Shown: positions 43,263-54,420 of the stretch, in pieces
Position numbering within the stretch: the stretch's first letter is position 1
Layout: each line of letters opens with the position of its first letter
Source: Paragonimus skrjabini miyazakii
Taxonomy: Eukaryota; Platyhelminthes; Trematoda; Plagiorchiida; Troglotrematidae
Length of the DNA: 64,000 nt
NCBI GenBank assembly: GCA_014338405.1
Contig: JTDE01000173.1
Span: 1-64,000, forward strand
Reading direction: 5' to 3'
Notes under the pieces: generated by a model
Database searches by the model: none
What the model was told of the DNA's origin: nothing
What the model saw: the letters and a program-made list of their open reading frames with translations, nothing else
Program-made: the position numbers and the translations under genes

Positions 43263-45371
43263 TTCCGTGACCACCTAATCGCGAGAGTGTTGCACTTTTG
43301 AATACCAAATTATTTACCTATTCCAAAGCCTTTTTTTGTCCCTCAGAAGCTACACATACTGTTTCCGTTCTCCGCGAAAGGAACAGGGGTATTGTCATCG
43401 GTAAATGTTACTTCAGCATTCGACAGTTGGCATCGTATAACTTGTTAAGTGGTTATCGTCAGCATGTCTCTACTGATTATGCCTTCGCACCTGCACCGTT
43501 CACTTCCAAAAACTGGCAGCCACTTTGTATTTGTAACATGTCGCGAGTTATCCTGATTCTACTGGCTTGACTCATTGATTGCTGAACTCCTCGGAAAGCG
43601 TAGTTTAGATGCCCGCAATTTTCCCCACTTTATCGACCTGAGAAGGCCTCGTCTGTCTCGTGTATTATAAACAACGGTGTCATTTTGATGTGTATGTTGA
43701 ATTCTGTTTTGGTTGCCAGAGGTTTTGGTTGCTTGTCATGCATTGCTTGCCGTCGCTTCTTGTGGTTGTTCAAACCTGGTAGTCATATGCAGTTGAGGTG
43801 GGCAATGATGAGACTGTCGACTCCATGTGTGCTAGTATACGCTATCCCTCGAACGCCTCTTCCACATCTGACAGCTAGTTAGTGTTCATATGTTTCTGTC
43901 GATATATGTCCACTTAAATACGTTTTGAAGAAGTTATGCTATTCGTTGGTTCCATACCAAAGCAAGTAGACGAAAGTTGATGCCTGACGTTGCAATTTAG
44001 GTAATTGACCGTGATGTGTAACATGCACCTTCGTTTGTGAGTAGTATATCGTGTACACCCGGGAACAAAAATTCACATATTAACGTCAGGAAGGTGGGAG
44101 AACAGAAATGATTATTGGAAACGTGTATATGCACTATGCGGGACGTGTTACCAAGGCGACTGACGATGCACTGCTGCCCAGTGTGTGCAGATATACGTCA
44201 GCCATGCAAATTAGTGTATGTGTTTGTTGTTCTAATTTCTCACATAACTTTCACTGAATTTCTTGTGATAAATGACTTATCAGACAAAGTTTCTTTTGTG
44301 GTTCAAACAACCACAGTTTGTTCATCTTCATTCGAGTCCTTTCTGAAACAAACCTACAAATCCTTCGAATGATTTGCGATTCCTCGCCGAAGGTTTGGTT
44401 GATGACCTGACGTTCGTAACCGTTATCATGCCACACTGGACGTTAAAATTGCACAGTCGTGTTAACTGCACATATTCCTACTTATTCGTTCACTCACTTG
44501 TAAACGACCACGAGCTTGACCAGATGCTATTCCGTCACAAGCCGTCGTTCATCGCGACAATGAGGAGGTAGATATTGAGGAAAAAATACATTGAAGGAAA
44601 ATGTAGTCAAAAATGAATATAGTAAGATTACTGTGGAGTAGTTGTTGATTTGGCTGATCCCACGTTGAACAACATTCACATTTGATTACACCCCTCGCAT
44701 TCGGATAGACTTTCCAGTCAACCTCTTTTGAAAAGGAACATTAGATAGTTTTAGTCCCTAGTTGTTCACTCAACTCAACATGGTGTGTCTGTATTCGGCA
44801 GAGGGACTCAGACAGTACGAAGTCGTCAAATTGGCCAGCTTACTATCAAGGAAAGCAGTGTACCAAATATAAGCGAGTAACAAACTAGATAACGAAATGT
44901 TTGGACTTATCAAAATCTCGATAGCACAGTAGAAATGATTGTTGTGAATCACTGATTGAACCAGTGGAAGCTTGCGAGATGTGACTGACGGATGAGTTGA
45001 TTTGAGAACAGTTCTTGACTTGTAATTCCTTTGGTGGATGAAGCTGTACAAGTCTCGGAGACCTAAATTATCTCGGTGCGACCGTGTACTGCTTAGCTCG
45101 TGTCACTGAGTCCCCGGGTACGATGTGTTGTGTCATTCCCGTTTAAGACCTCTCATAACGTGAATACTCGTAAGACAACCTAATGGCTTTTTGGTTTGAC
45201 AGTGTTGGTGACCAATCACACTCCCAAACCATAAGCTGGATAATGAGTTTATGTATGGGGATGGGTGGGCGAGAGACAGGAGGCTACAGGTGCCGGCTGT
45301 GTCAGAGAAGTTAGACCTGCAGTCGTGTCGGTCGAACAATCAACAAACACGGCTGTTTATCGAGGTCACGT
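43263..45371. other. Mostly unassigned; one TGKS-repeat copy
   Basis: Apart from the repeat at 44650-44770 nothing is recognised. Frames of up to 93 codons are present without supporting features. Confidence 0.45.
44650..44770 (-). repeat. TGKS-repeat family copy
   Basis: GATAGACTTTCCAGTCAACC followed by TCTTTTGAAAAGG is the family core in reverse. The translated minus-strand core is FQKRLTGKSIRMRG. The GTTGAACAACATTCACA part corresponds to GATGTTCAACTT in the other copies. Confidence 0.65.
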
Positions 45372-45655
45372 TGTTGTGACCGCAAAACATTATTGACCTG
45401 CGAAACTATTTACTGCATAAAAAGCCGTACAGGTTATGTTGAAACATAGGACCACGTACATTCTTGCGCGGCTGACGCGTATTCACACACATCGGACAGC
45501 AATTTACTGTCGTTTGCTCTGGTGGCACGTCCTCCATAGTGCGTGCACACTATTCAAACCGTCGGCTCTGGTCCATCGTCTTTCTGGCGTTGATATTTGC
45601 CATTTAGTTCCCAAATATATGCACTATACTACTCATAAACAAAACTGCCTGTTCC
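45372..45655 (-). repeat. 3' LTR of Ty3/gypsy element
   Basis: Shares with the other LTR GTTGTTGTGACCGCAAAA, CTCTGGTGGCA, CATAGTGCGTGCACACTA, CTAGCGTTGATA-like sequence and CAAAACTGCCTGTT at the outer end (differences in places). It is about 30 bases longer than the other copy through small insertions. Exact ends and target-site duplication could not be fixed. Confidence 0.8.
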
Positions 45656-45841
45656 GAGGTTCCTTGGCTCGTCTGCATCTGCTGACGAATTCTGTCCGAC
45701 GACGCAGTGTTGTTTCCCGGATAAGTGATCTCCCGTTTCAACGCGCCGGCATACCGTGCCAATTTGCTAACTCATTGCCATACACTCGTTCCGTCTTGCC
45801 GTCCCTCTTGATCATGTATACTGGGCCCCGTTTGGAAATTA

Positions 45842-46192
45842 CTAAATACGGACCTTTCTATTTAGGGGGTAGTTTTCTGGGTCGTTGGCACCTGTGTTCT
45901 GGTGATCTTGATATTTCATCCTTTCTACTTGGTTGAACATTCTAGCTTTGCCGAGCCGTTTAGCTGTTGATTGCTCCTTTGTGTGTGCCTGCGACGCTTC
46001 GAAATTTCGTTTAGCTTTTCCTCTTTCGACAACCAACTCTCTGGTGGAATCGCTGTATTGTGACCATATTCCGTTATCTTGATCCACCGGGAATCTAGGG
46101 GTTCTGCCGTACATCAACTGAAATGAACATTTCTTCGTGCTCACGTGAACAGACGCACGGTGGGCCAATAACACTAATGGTAACGCAGACTC
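45842..46192 (-). pseudogene. Integrase C-terminal part, Ty3/gypsy
   Basis: Continues the integrase frame after a TAA at 46193. SALPLVLLAHRASVHVSTKK then SFQLMYGRTPRFPVD is the family's L-P-x-V-L-x-A-Y-R-x-S-x-H-x-S-T...P-F-x-L-x-YG-R-x-P-R-x-P block. It is followed by an Arg/Lys-rich helix region. The frame is otherwise open to 45842. Confidence 0.8.
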
Positions 46193-46630
46193 TTAGTCAC
46201 CTCCCCTAGCTGATAACCATTCATTGATCGTTTCGTTGTTACGTTCAGTGAGCCCATTTGTCTGCGGGTGATATGGTGTCATTCGACTGCGCTTCATTCC
46301 TAGTTGTTGCTTGCGTTTTCGAAACTTCTCGGTCTCAAAGCATTGTCCCTGATCCGTCAAGGTCGTCTGTGGTACACCGTGGTTAGCTACAATGTGCTTC
46401 ATCACCGTGTCTCTCACCGTAACTAACTAACGGGTAAAGTGTTCTGTCATGACCAGAACGTACTGATTACCGCGAGCGCTCAGTGGAAGTGGGTCCGTAA
46501 GATCCATTGACAAGAGTTCACCGATTTCGGATACCCGTATTGACTGTAAGGGCTGCTGGGCTCTCCGATTGTCACCTTTCAGTAACTGACACTGCTGGCA
46601 GGAAGCTCGTAAGCCGTCACATCCTCCCTA
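46193..46630 (-). pseudogene. Integrase catalytic core, Ty3/gypsy
   Basis: Starts near 46600 with CQQCQLLKGD, the end of the HHCC zinc motif. LLSMDLTDPLP holds the first catalytic Asp, TLTDQGQCFE the second and TNGLTERNNETI the Glu, so the DDE triad is intact. A TAG after FTR (46435-46437) replaces the usual Trp (family F-T-R-W-x-x-A). Integrase inserts the element's DNA copy; this one cannot be made as a full protein. Confidence 0.85.
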
Positions 46631-47039
46631 ATCTTCGGCCAGTATGCTTTTTAGTGCAGCAGATCGTACGCCCTTGTGCATCCAGTGTGTGTCGTTTCAT
46701 GGCAGTTTGCTACCAGTTTCTTCTTCAGTTGTCTCGGGATTATTACCAAATTAATACATCCGTATTGTTTAAGCCAACTTTTCTCCATTGGGAAGCGACT
46801 ATTTTCAGTTCTTCATCTCTTGTATTGGTTGGGATCCTCACGTCTCTTGTTAAAGCGTCGATCACCTTCCGGAGGACTTTGTCCTGACGCTGTAGACGCA
46901 TTAGTATTTATGGGTCCTGCTCTGTTACCAAGCCGATGATTCCAAACGTCATTTTGGGGAGTTCGTCGTCTCTCTATGGTTACGAAAGAAAATCAACGAC
47001 ACAATTGCTAAAACCCAGCATGCGATTGCTCGTAAAATC

Positions 47040-48280
47040 ATATTCCTGCAAACGCAATGCCTATCGGGCTAATTTGTTTTTCGGGTCTCTCACAATCCTG
47101 ATTCACTCTAGAGTTTCGTGGTCCGTCTCTACGTGGAACTGATGACCCAACTAATACGGCCTCCACTTGTCCAGTGCCGAGACGATTGCCAAACATTCCT
47201 TCTCAATGGTTGAATATTTTTCCTCCGCTGGGGTGAGGATTCTGCTGGCATACTCGATTACTTCTTCCCTTTGCTTGAATACTGCCCCGATGCCATGGTC
47301 ACTGGCATCTGCTGCTACGATGAACGTTCCTCTTGCATTCGGAAGTTCCAGCGTCAGTTGTTGCTCGTTCATCGCTTGTTGCACTCTCGTGAACGCTCTC
47401 TGGGCATCGTCGATCCATTCAGATTTCTTGTCTTTTCGAAGGAGTTCATACAATGGTGATGTAATGGAGTGAAAATTTTTCACGAACCGACTGTAGTACC
47501 CTGCTCGATCCAAAAATTGTCTCAGCGTTCGTTTGAAATTCGAAGCCACAGCCTCTCTACTTATCAATATTTTCTCTGGCAGGGACCTGATTTCACTCTG
47601 ACCCACCTTGTGTCCCAGTAACATCAACGATGGTCGTCCGAGTTGTGACTTTTCGGCATTAATCCGGAGTCCTGAGTTCTTGACGCGATTTAAGACAGCA
47701 TTTATATGGGCAGCATGTTCCGTTTCCGTGTAACTGTATTTCACAATATCATCTCGATATACCGCCACATTATCCAGTTGTTTTACCAGCTGAACCGTAA
47801 GGCTTCGAAATTTCCACGGTGCTTCTGTTAAGCCAAACAGCTTGCGCTTGAATTGGTACTGTTTTTTGCCCACAATGAATGCTGTTTTCTCACGATCCGT
47901 GGGTTTGCTTGGTACCTACCAGTATCCGGAACGTAAGTCCAACACCGTGAACAACTTCGCCTGTTGCAGCCTATCGAAAATGTCAGCGACGGACGGTATT
48001 GGCACAACTTCGTTCCATGTTACCTCATTCAGCCGTCTAAGATCCACACAAAAGCGGTACTTTCCGTCGGACGTTTTTTTACCAGGATGACAGGCGAGTT
48101 GTGTGAACTGCTGGCTTCTTCGACAACACCCTCATTCAGCATGTTCTGCATTTGCCTGTTCAATTCCTCCTCAAGATGAACCGGTATCCTACGGTGTCCG
48201 TGAGGTCGAACGGTTCCGGTTGTTGGTATTTCATGTTGACAATCCGTACGGATCATTGTCGTTCGTAAATACTTCCGCAT
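47040..48280 (-). pseudogene. Reverse transcriptase and RNase H, Ty3/gypsy
   Basis: Starts HEIPTTGTVRPHGHRRIPVH, SPVILVKKR. After a frame change in a T run (about 48074-48080), DGKYRFCVDLRRLNEV leads to motif A LFTVLDLRSGYW, stop, V; family consensus has Gln at the stop (CAG to TAG). The catalytic box reads VYRDDIVKYS, keeping both Asp but with Arg for Leu. The connection has LGHKVGQSEI and WIDDAQRAF. RNase H starts FIVAADASDHGIGAVFKQ and ends with FHVETDHETLE, stop, IRIV and LAR, stop, ALRLQEYDF, where both stops replace Trp. Confidence 0.88.
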
Positions 48281-48880
48281 ATTCCTCGACCGTGGACTGG
48301 AGCAAGGGGTGTGTGCAAATGGGGGTTTCAGCCGCGCGTACTTGGTTGACGCTATCTTGTCGCTGTCCTGTGAGTGTCAGGGAGCCATACTTGGTTGACA
48401 ACTTTTTGAGCTTCAAGTCAATCACGGCATCTGTTGCAGCGAGGAAATCGGCTCCAAGGATCGTTTGCCTGGTTTCTGGGGTCACGATGAAACGATGTTT
48501 TACGATATGGCCGCCGATACGCACCCCACATTCTTTCACACCGTCAGCCAGTAGACTGTAACCTCCAACTGTCCTGGTCGTCGTGCAAATCGGTTCTACG
48601 TTTTGCTTTTCTGCACGAGCAATCAACGAAATAGCCGCCCCTGTATCGACCAAGCACTGTTCTATCTCTCCGTCAACTTCATCCCCTGTATGTGTGGCCC
48701 CCTTCTCAATCACTCCCATTACTAGTTGACCCGCCCAACAAAAAGAACAATCATGAAACTCTTTATCTTTAGACCACTTAAACCGCCGCTTTGGGCAATC
48801 CATCTTCTAGTGTCTTTTCCCCCCACAAACGAAGCAGCCTCCTAGTCGATCGTTCTTCGGTGATGCTGTTCTCAAGGCAG
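48231..48880 (-). pseudogene. Zinc knuckle and aspartic protease, Ty3/gypsy
   Basis: Immediately after the gag stop, in the -1 frame, GGCFVCGGKRH, stop (48807-48809), KMDCPKRRF forms one C-x2-C-x4-H-x4-C nucleic-acid-binding knuckle with a TAG just after the His. The protease active site is CLVDTGAAISLI (Asp-Thr-Gly), with TILGADFLAATDAVID as the second family block. Protease cuts the polyprotein during particle assembly. I see no canonical slippery heptamer at the frame change, so it may be decay rather than programmed frameshifting. Confidence 0.85.
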
Positions 48881-49459
48881 CTACATCCGCTCCATTGTCC
48901 TCTGCATTTCTTCCAGTGTCTTCTTGTCCATATTGCCGTTTGCATCCATTGAGGCCACGGACATTACTGCCAACTCCCGCGTCACTTTCGCAAGCTCACC
49001 AAGGTCCATCCACCGGGTGACGTGAGCAGTACGGACTTGGTCACGAACCGCCATCAGGAAACCTTCAATGAACTGCTCCGTTAACAACTGCTGTCGTGAT
49101 TCTTGATCCAATCCTGGCAGAGCCCTATCTAGCAAACCTTGCAGAGTAGCAGCGTACACGGATGGATCCACTTCTAGTCCAAGCCTGGCCGCCTTGAACC
49201 GCCGCATGGTCCCCTGGCGGTCGGCCGGACTGTCGTACGCAGCCACCAGCGCCTCCTTCGCAGTGGCCCACTCCATTTTCGCAGGACCTCTTCGCGCTGC
49301 GTCCAGCATCGCCGTCGCCCTGCCCTTCACCGGCGTCCGCAGGGCAGCCAGCTTCCCACGGTCGGTCTTGACTCCGACCACTTCGACCACATCCTCGAAG
49401 TCCTCCAAGAACGACCGGACGTCTCCATCTTCGAACTGCTGCGGCCAGGGTGTCTTCAT
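48881..49459 (-). CDS. Gag capsid-like protein of Ty3/gypsy element (192 codons)
   Basis: Starts at ATG 49459, only 10 bases after the primer-binding site, with MKTPWPQQFEDGDVRSFLED. It runs open to the TAG at 48881-48883. FEDVVEVVGVKTDRGKLAAL, then ATMLDAARRG-like and FKAARLGLEVDPSVYAATLQ, then LLTEQFIEGFLMAVRDQVRT, is the Ty3 gag capsid fold pattern (W/F-x-x-F, L-x-x-x-L-x-G-x-A). GC content is higher than in the surroundings. It is the only coding part of the element without a stop, although an upstream frame extends the ORF into the LTR. The zinc knuckle is outside, in another frame. Confidence 0.82.
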   Translation of the reverse strand: MKTPWPQQFEDGDVRSFLEDFEDVVEVVGVKTDRGKLAALRTPVKGRATAMLDAARRGPAKMEWATAKEALVAAYDSPADRQGTMRRFKAARLGLEVDPSVYAATLQGLLDRALPGLDQESRQQLLTEQFIEGFLMAVRDQVRTAHVTRWMDLGELAKVTRELAVMSVASMDANGNMDKKTLEEMQRTMERM

Positions 49460-49468
49460 CCTCGCGTT

Positions 49469-49481
49469 CGTCACGGCACCA
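49469..49481 (-). promoter_or_regulatory. Primer-binding site of Ty3/gypsy element
   Basis: On the minus strand TGGTGCCGTGACG follows two bases after the LTR end (ACAACA). It begins with TGG, complementary to a tRNA CCA end, as retroelement primer sites do. The priming tRNA is not identified. Confidence 0.65.
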
Positions 49482-49483
49482 GT

Positions 49484-49731
49484 TGTTGTGACTGCAAAAG
49501 ACGCTAAGTCTGCAAATTCGTTTATTGCACGAACTCCCGTGCATGTTATGTTAAACATGGGACCACGGCTGACGTACATTCACATACATTGGGTGGCAAT
49601 ACGTTGTTATTCGCTCTGGTGGCATTTTTCCCATAGCGCGTACACACTACTCCGATAGTCTCTTCTTGTCCGTCGTCTTCCTAGCGTTGATACTCCGCGC
49701 TGTACTACTCACAAACAAAGCTGCCTGTTAT
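49484..49731 (-). repeat. 5' LTR of Ty3/gypsy element
   Basis: Matches 45372-45655 along its length: TGTTGTGACTGCAAAA, GGCTGACGTACATTCACATA, TTCGCTCTGGTGGCA, CATAGCGCGTACACACTA, CAAAGCTGCCTGTT. The inner end is fixed by the primer-binding site; the outer end is approximate. If the ends follow the TG...CA rule, the outer TG has mutated (TATAACAGG). Confidence 0.82.
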
Positions 49732-52700
49732 ACTACGTCAACGTTCGGAGTATAGGGTAAGAGGTCATAAAACGTCGAACGGCGTTCAGGTATAAAATAA
49801 GAGATCGTTATCATTATCTAACGTCGCTGGCTAACACTGCTAAAAGTGGATAACCGTGGTGACAGTTGTCCGCAAACGTTCACTACTTGCAGAACAAGCG
49901 TTTTAGCGGGTTTGGCGGAAGTGATAACTTCACAGTCAGAGGCAGCTTTTACGTCTGACAGTACAACGACCGTTGTTCTGCGTGTCATCTTTTTAAAAAC
50001 GAGGATATTTGTTGATAAACACCAATCAGGAGGTATCTCTCCAGTTTCTCAAACTATCTAAGATTGTGCTACCAGCTACGTTGTCAATCTCACCACCATC
50101 GTTAGAACGAGCAGTTGAAGAAGATCTGGATCTTATTACTCTTTAACCTGTTACCTTCCACTGTCATTTCTACTTCCGATGGCCGATCGCTTAGTTAACA
50201 TCAGCTGACCATTTAAGTCCGATTCAATTCAGCTGAACTGTTCCATAAAATGTTCATCTCATTCTCCAAGTCAGCGCGACTGGTTGGTGATAATTGAGCA
50301 ATCTTTTTCATACATGGTCTCGTTAACACTAACTTCAGTACAATCGTGGATAGGTGAGAATGACATTATCTTATCCCCAAACTGAAGCTTGTTCTGTCCT
50401 TTTTCGGTCGTCCAACGAATCAGTATTTAAGATTTATTGATCATACGTTAATGTTCTCGATCATGGTCTGGGATAGAAAAAACCTAATTGACTCTGGTTT
50501 ACAAGTGGTAGTCGACTTGACAAACATTGAGTTCTGTCGTAGTTGGCTCTTCCTTTTTAATAGCTCCTTTCTATAGCAAGCTTCGCCCTTGAATATCCGT
50601 GGTTCTTAAATGATGGTGACCTCTTTCATTTCCATCAGGCAAGGAATCGTTTGACTATCTCGTATCTTACATCATTGAAGTGGAAGTTCAGTACCATGTG
50701 CACCACTCGATGCACATTGTGCTGGTGTCCTTACTAACTTGTTCAAATCTCCAAACCTATACATTTTCACAGTCAAGTCAAGTGATCTTTTCGAGTGACT
50801 ACGGTCAATTTCTCACTCTCAGCTTAGTTATTGTCTATCCTCTGATGTCATTAGTTTCTTGCGAATAAATACAAATATAGTTAATCAAAGATACCGATAC
50901 GTCTGAGATCCCTGACCTTAAGCGTGCATATTTTGCTAAACTAGAGTAAACCTCTCTTAGCCTTCCATAAACCGGCCCTTCATACGTATACATCTAGGCT
51001 AACTCCCTCTCCAGCTTCGCTGTTAAGTCCAAGACTGACGTCATTGTCACAAACTCGGAGTATTATTCAACGCTACATTTAACGCTTCAGAACTCATCCC
51101 AGGTGGGTTGGATGAATGGGGAAGGATTATACAACTTATCAAACAAACGTATCCTATCGTCGGCACCGGATGGGCTTAGAGTATTCGTCATCTGACTGTA
51201 AATATTGGACAACATTGCTGAATAATATTCTCAATCTGGATAATGCTTGATCGTTCCCGGCCATAAACTGAGCGGACACATTAAACTACACATGACAAGC
51301 TGCTCATCGATGTTTCCCATTGTTAATTTAGTTATTGGCTTGTCTGTGTCCACATTCTTTGTTTTTTCTCAGGACACATCTGCTCATCCCATTGCTTCAA
51401 GTGAGTTGCACGAACATTTCGTTATGCTTAACTTGAAGTTTGTCCCAACCGCAGCACACACACAATGCACCTCGTTTTTTTGCATCCATCCTCTGTCAAG
51501 GCATGTATGTGCCGTGTTATTCTTCTGTCTGTCCGTCGAATTGTAAATGTCCAATTCATTGCTTAGACCTGTCAATTGATGTTTTGACAACAGCTGGATC
51601 TCACCAGGTCAACAAAAGTAACAGGGACATATTTTCAATTTGCATAGGGTCAGAAACATGTTATGACCGAACCTCGTAGTTTTCCACATTCGCATGTTGG
51701 TCCAGCTGTTGTCGCTCAGTTTCTGTTCCCCGCTGCCATTCAATGTGACCTCGAGGCAGCTGTGCATAAATCTCAGCTATCTCTGCTGGCCTAGGTGTTC
51801 GATTTTGTGATAACTGCTTTCGTAACAGTGCAGGTCCGAATGAACTAAATGGTTCATTTGTCCATTCTTTTGCGCAAACAAACTTCCGAACCCACTGTTA
51901 CGTATTAAGTGTCTTTTCTTTTTCGTGAACCCTTCATCTTCTTTGACCTTATGTCCCTTCTTATCACATCGCTCGCTCCACGAACAGCTGTGCCTTAAAC
52001 TGCCGCCTACAGTTGCTTTGCTTTTGTATAAGTCCGTGTGACCTGCTGCCGTCATTTTGTAAACCGATTTTGGACAACCCAAGTTAACATTTGATCCAAC
52101 TTGTTTGTGTGCTATTTTGTTTCCTTATGTCGTTTGAATCGACTACTTCGTCTAATGAACCGAGTAGGCTGTGAAATGGTGACTTCCATCAAAGACGTTT
52201 CTTACCGCTGATATTCTTTGATTTACGTACATGGATTTGAGCTCTCCAATCGTAACTTCGACGAACTGCACCAAGTATGCGAGCAACCGACGATCACGTG
52301 ATTTTTAAGAATGCGGGCCACCAAGCCCAGGAGGCTTTATGTTTTGTGGAGGAGTTTCAGATCACTACATACGTTTGAATGTCCATTATGCAAGTGGGAG
52401 TTATACTTTGTGGAAGAACATTTCGGCAGGCCTGTGTTTGGGGATATCTGGACGTTTCCTTTCTCTTCAACTTTGTCGTGAGTAGTACCCTAGACGGTGT
52501 ATTTGGTTATTCCTCGGACGTGGACTTCTTTCTGTGCACATTATTTTGGTGACATTGCTTTACTCGCACATTCTACTAAAACATGACAATTGTGCTTAAC
52601 AAGTTAAACGGTTGGGCAACATCAAAATGCAATACCATTATAATAGTGGGCACGATGTTTTTATTCTTACTCTCTTTATCATATTCAATCTATTTGTGGC

Positions 52701-53284
52701 CGGATCCTTTAATCTGCTGATGGAAAAATTGAAAGGATTGATCGTGTTTTTGATAAGATACGCTTCGTTTCCACTAACTTTCATCTCGGAAAGTAGGGCA
52801 CGTAGTGTTTGTATGCGATCCATTTTGTTTTTTGATTCGAATTATTGGTTTGCAGTTGACTACGATGTAGACAACTTTAATGCATTGTATCATAGTTATC
52901 CTCATCGGTTAGTTCGCAGTAAGTGAGATAACGGTGTGAGCAATGCGATACTGTGAATTTGAAATTATCAGTTAAACGATCGACTGGTTAAAAACTATTC
53001 AGTTTGTAATAGTTATATCGCGTACGCCGTCTGTCTTACCGACCACTTTTTCTCTCCAGCTGTTTTGGACGATAATGAAACAGATTGTTTTCCACACTGA
53101 TCATATTCTTTTGTTCTCTATGGAATGTCCCATACTTGTTCATTGACAGTCATTGTCATTTCCCAAAGAGGTGCCTTGTCTATTTCACATCCAAAGTGCT
53201 TGTAATGATATCTGAGACAGCGAAATAAACACGAGAAAAATGGACAAGTTTGTGATTTAGTCACTACAATGTCGAGTTTGCTTT
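49732..53284. other. Unassigned sequence, 3.5 kb
   Basis: No exon or element could be supported. A segment at 51150-51190 encodes KRILSSAPDGLRVFVI, faintly like the start of a LINE reverse transcriptase, but too short to call. Confidence 0.4.
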
Positions 53285-54420
53285 CATCTTGCATTGATAC
53301 TTCTTCTCTCAGCCAACGGCCGTGGTATTTTTTGACTTAACAGCGATTTCCGATTTCATTGCCCGACTTGCTCTTTGGGATTGTCTCCATCACAGGAGAG
53401 TCCTGGGGACTTAGATCACTGTTGAAGTCGTATTCCCGCTCTGAGTAAGGAAGTGCATTTTGGACAGCTGTTTGGGTGTCTTCTACATCATGTGGCGTTC
53501 GACATAAGTGTCCAATCTTTCCCTTCCTATTCGACTGCGTTGTTGACGGTGTTCCGGAGGGGACTTTCGAAGTGGAGCTTCTTTCAAGTAGTGTGTAAAC
53601 GGCACTGTTCCGCTTCGTTCCGCAGACCATACTGAACCGACTAAGTGAGGTGGCTAATTTATGAAGTGCAGTCACATGACTGTAGTTACCCTAGCCGTGG
53701 AGTCGTGATTGGTCCACCTCTCTGGGCAGCGTTATCTCGTCAGTCTGTACTATCGCTGAAGTGGTGTCTATGAGGATGACAAAACCATGTGATGTATTCG
53801 CCCATCTTTGCCATAGAGTGGCCGAAGCACGCAACTGTCAGTTAACGTTAGTGTTTAAGTGTGTGTGTATGCCTAGTTTTGCTGTGTGGACAAGCGGCGT
53901 GGCCCTTTCGTGTGAAAGATTCATCAAGACTCGGTATTCGGCCACTACCGTCTCTCAGTTAACCTGCAACAGATAGGCTGATTATGTGAGCAACACGAAA
54001 GTCCGTCGGCTTGTATTCGAAAAATGTGCAAGTTCGCGACTGATAACTGGGTTAATGGAAATGCATAATTTTCCGACGGAGCGTCTGCGCATCACACGTT
54101 GTTCGGTCCAGCGGCTAACAGTTAGCAGAGACCGCAAGACGGTTAGGCGATGACGTGGTCAGAGGATAGGAACGCCCAACTGTGCAAGGTTGGCAATTGC
54201 CGTCTGCCTGGTTAGGGAGGTTACGGTCATCCACACCACTGGTTGGAAACGCTGTCTGACATGGCGCTTTATCGCAATTAATGCACCCGCGGGGTTTTTG
54301 TCTCGTTCGATTTCTCGTCGGTTGTTATTCCTCCACTTCGTCGACTAATGTCGAGATTAACGGCACCCCGAACCATTGGTACGGCTGAAAGCTGAAAATG
54401 ATAATGATGCCGCATCGGAC
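53285..54420 (+). mobile_element. RTE retrotransposon fragment, second copy
   Basis: CAGCCAACGGCCGTGGTATT (53313 on) parallels GCAGCCGACGGTCGTGGTCC at 14035. TTCGACATAAGTGTCCAATC followed by TTTCCCTTCCTATTCGACTG (53500-53545) is the motif B region of the copy at 14230. AGCGTTATCTCGTCAGTCTG and GCCCATCTTTGCCATAGAGT follow 14490 and 14560. The tail at 54140-54420 (CGTCTGCCTGGTTAGGGAGG, GGTTGGAAACGCTGTCTGAC) ends in GATAATGATGC. It is more decayed than the first copy, with short deletions and stops throughout. Confidence 0.75.

Larger units (their letters stand above)
45372..49731 (-). mobile_element. Ty3/gypsy LTR retrotransposon, complete layout, inactivated
   Basis: Read on the minus strand: 5' LTR (49731-49484), primer-binding site (49481-49469), gag (49459-48881), zinc knuckle and protease, reverse transcriptase, RNase H, integrase, 3' LTR (45655-45372). 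Integrase after RNase H is the Ty3/gypsy order. Gag and protease frames differ by one; further frame changes occur at a T run near 48075 and between RNase H and integrase. At least six in-frame stops fall inside conserved domains. No envelope-like frame is present. The two LTRs have diverged strongly, so the insertion is old. Confidence 0.9.

Noticed and set aside
45436..45936. 166-codon open frame on the plus strand
   Set aside because: It runs antisense across the 3' LTR and integrase tail of the Ty3/gypsy element.
49125..49658. Long GC-rich frames on both strands besides gag
   Set aside because: They overlap gag in other frames and have the composition expected of shadows in a GC-rich coding stretch.
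51100..51200. Peptide KRILSSAPDGLRVFVI, faintly like a LINE polymerase start
   Set aside because: Too short and without any flanking motif.
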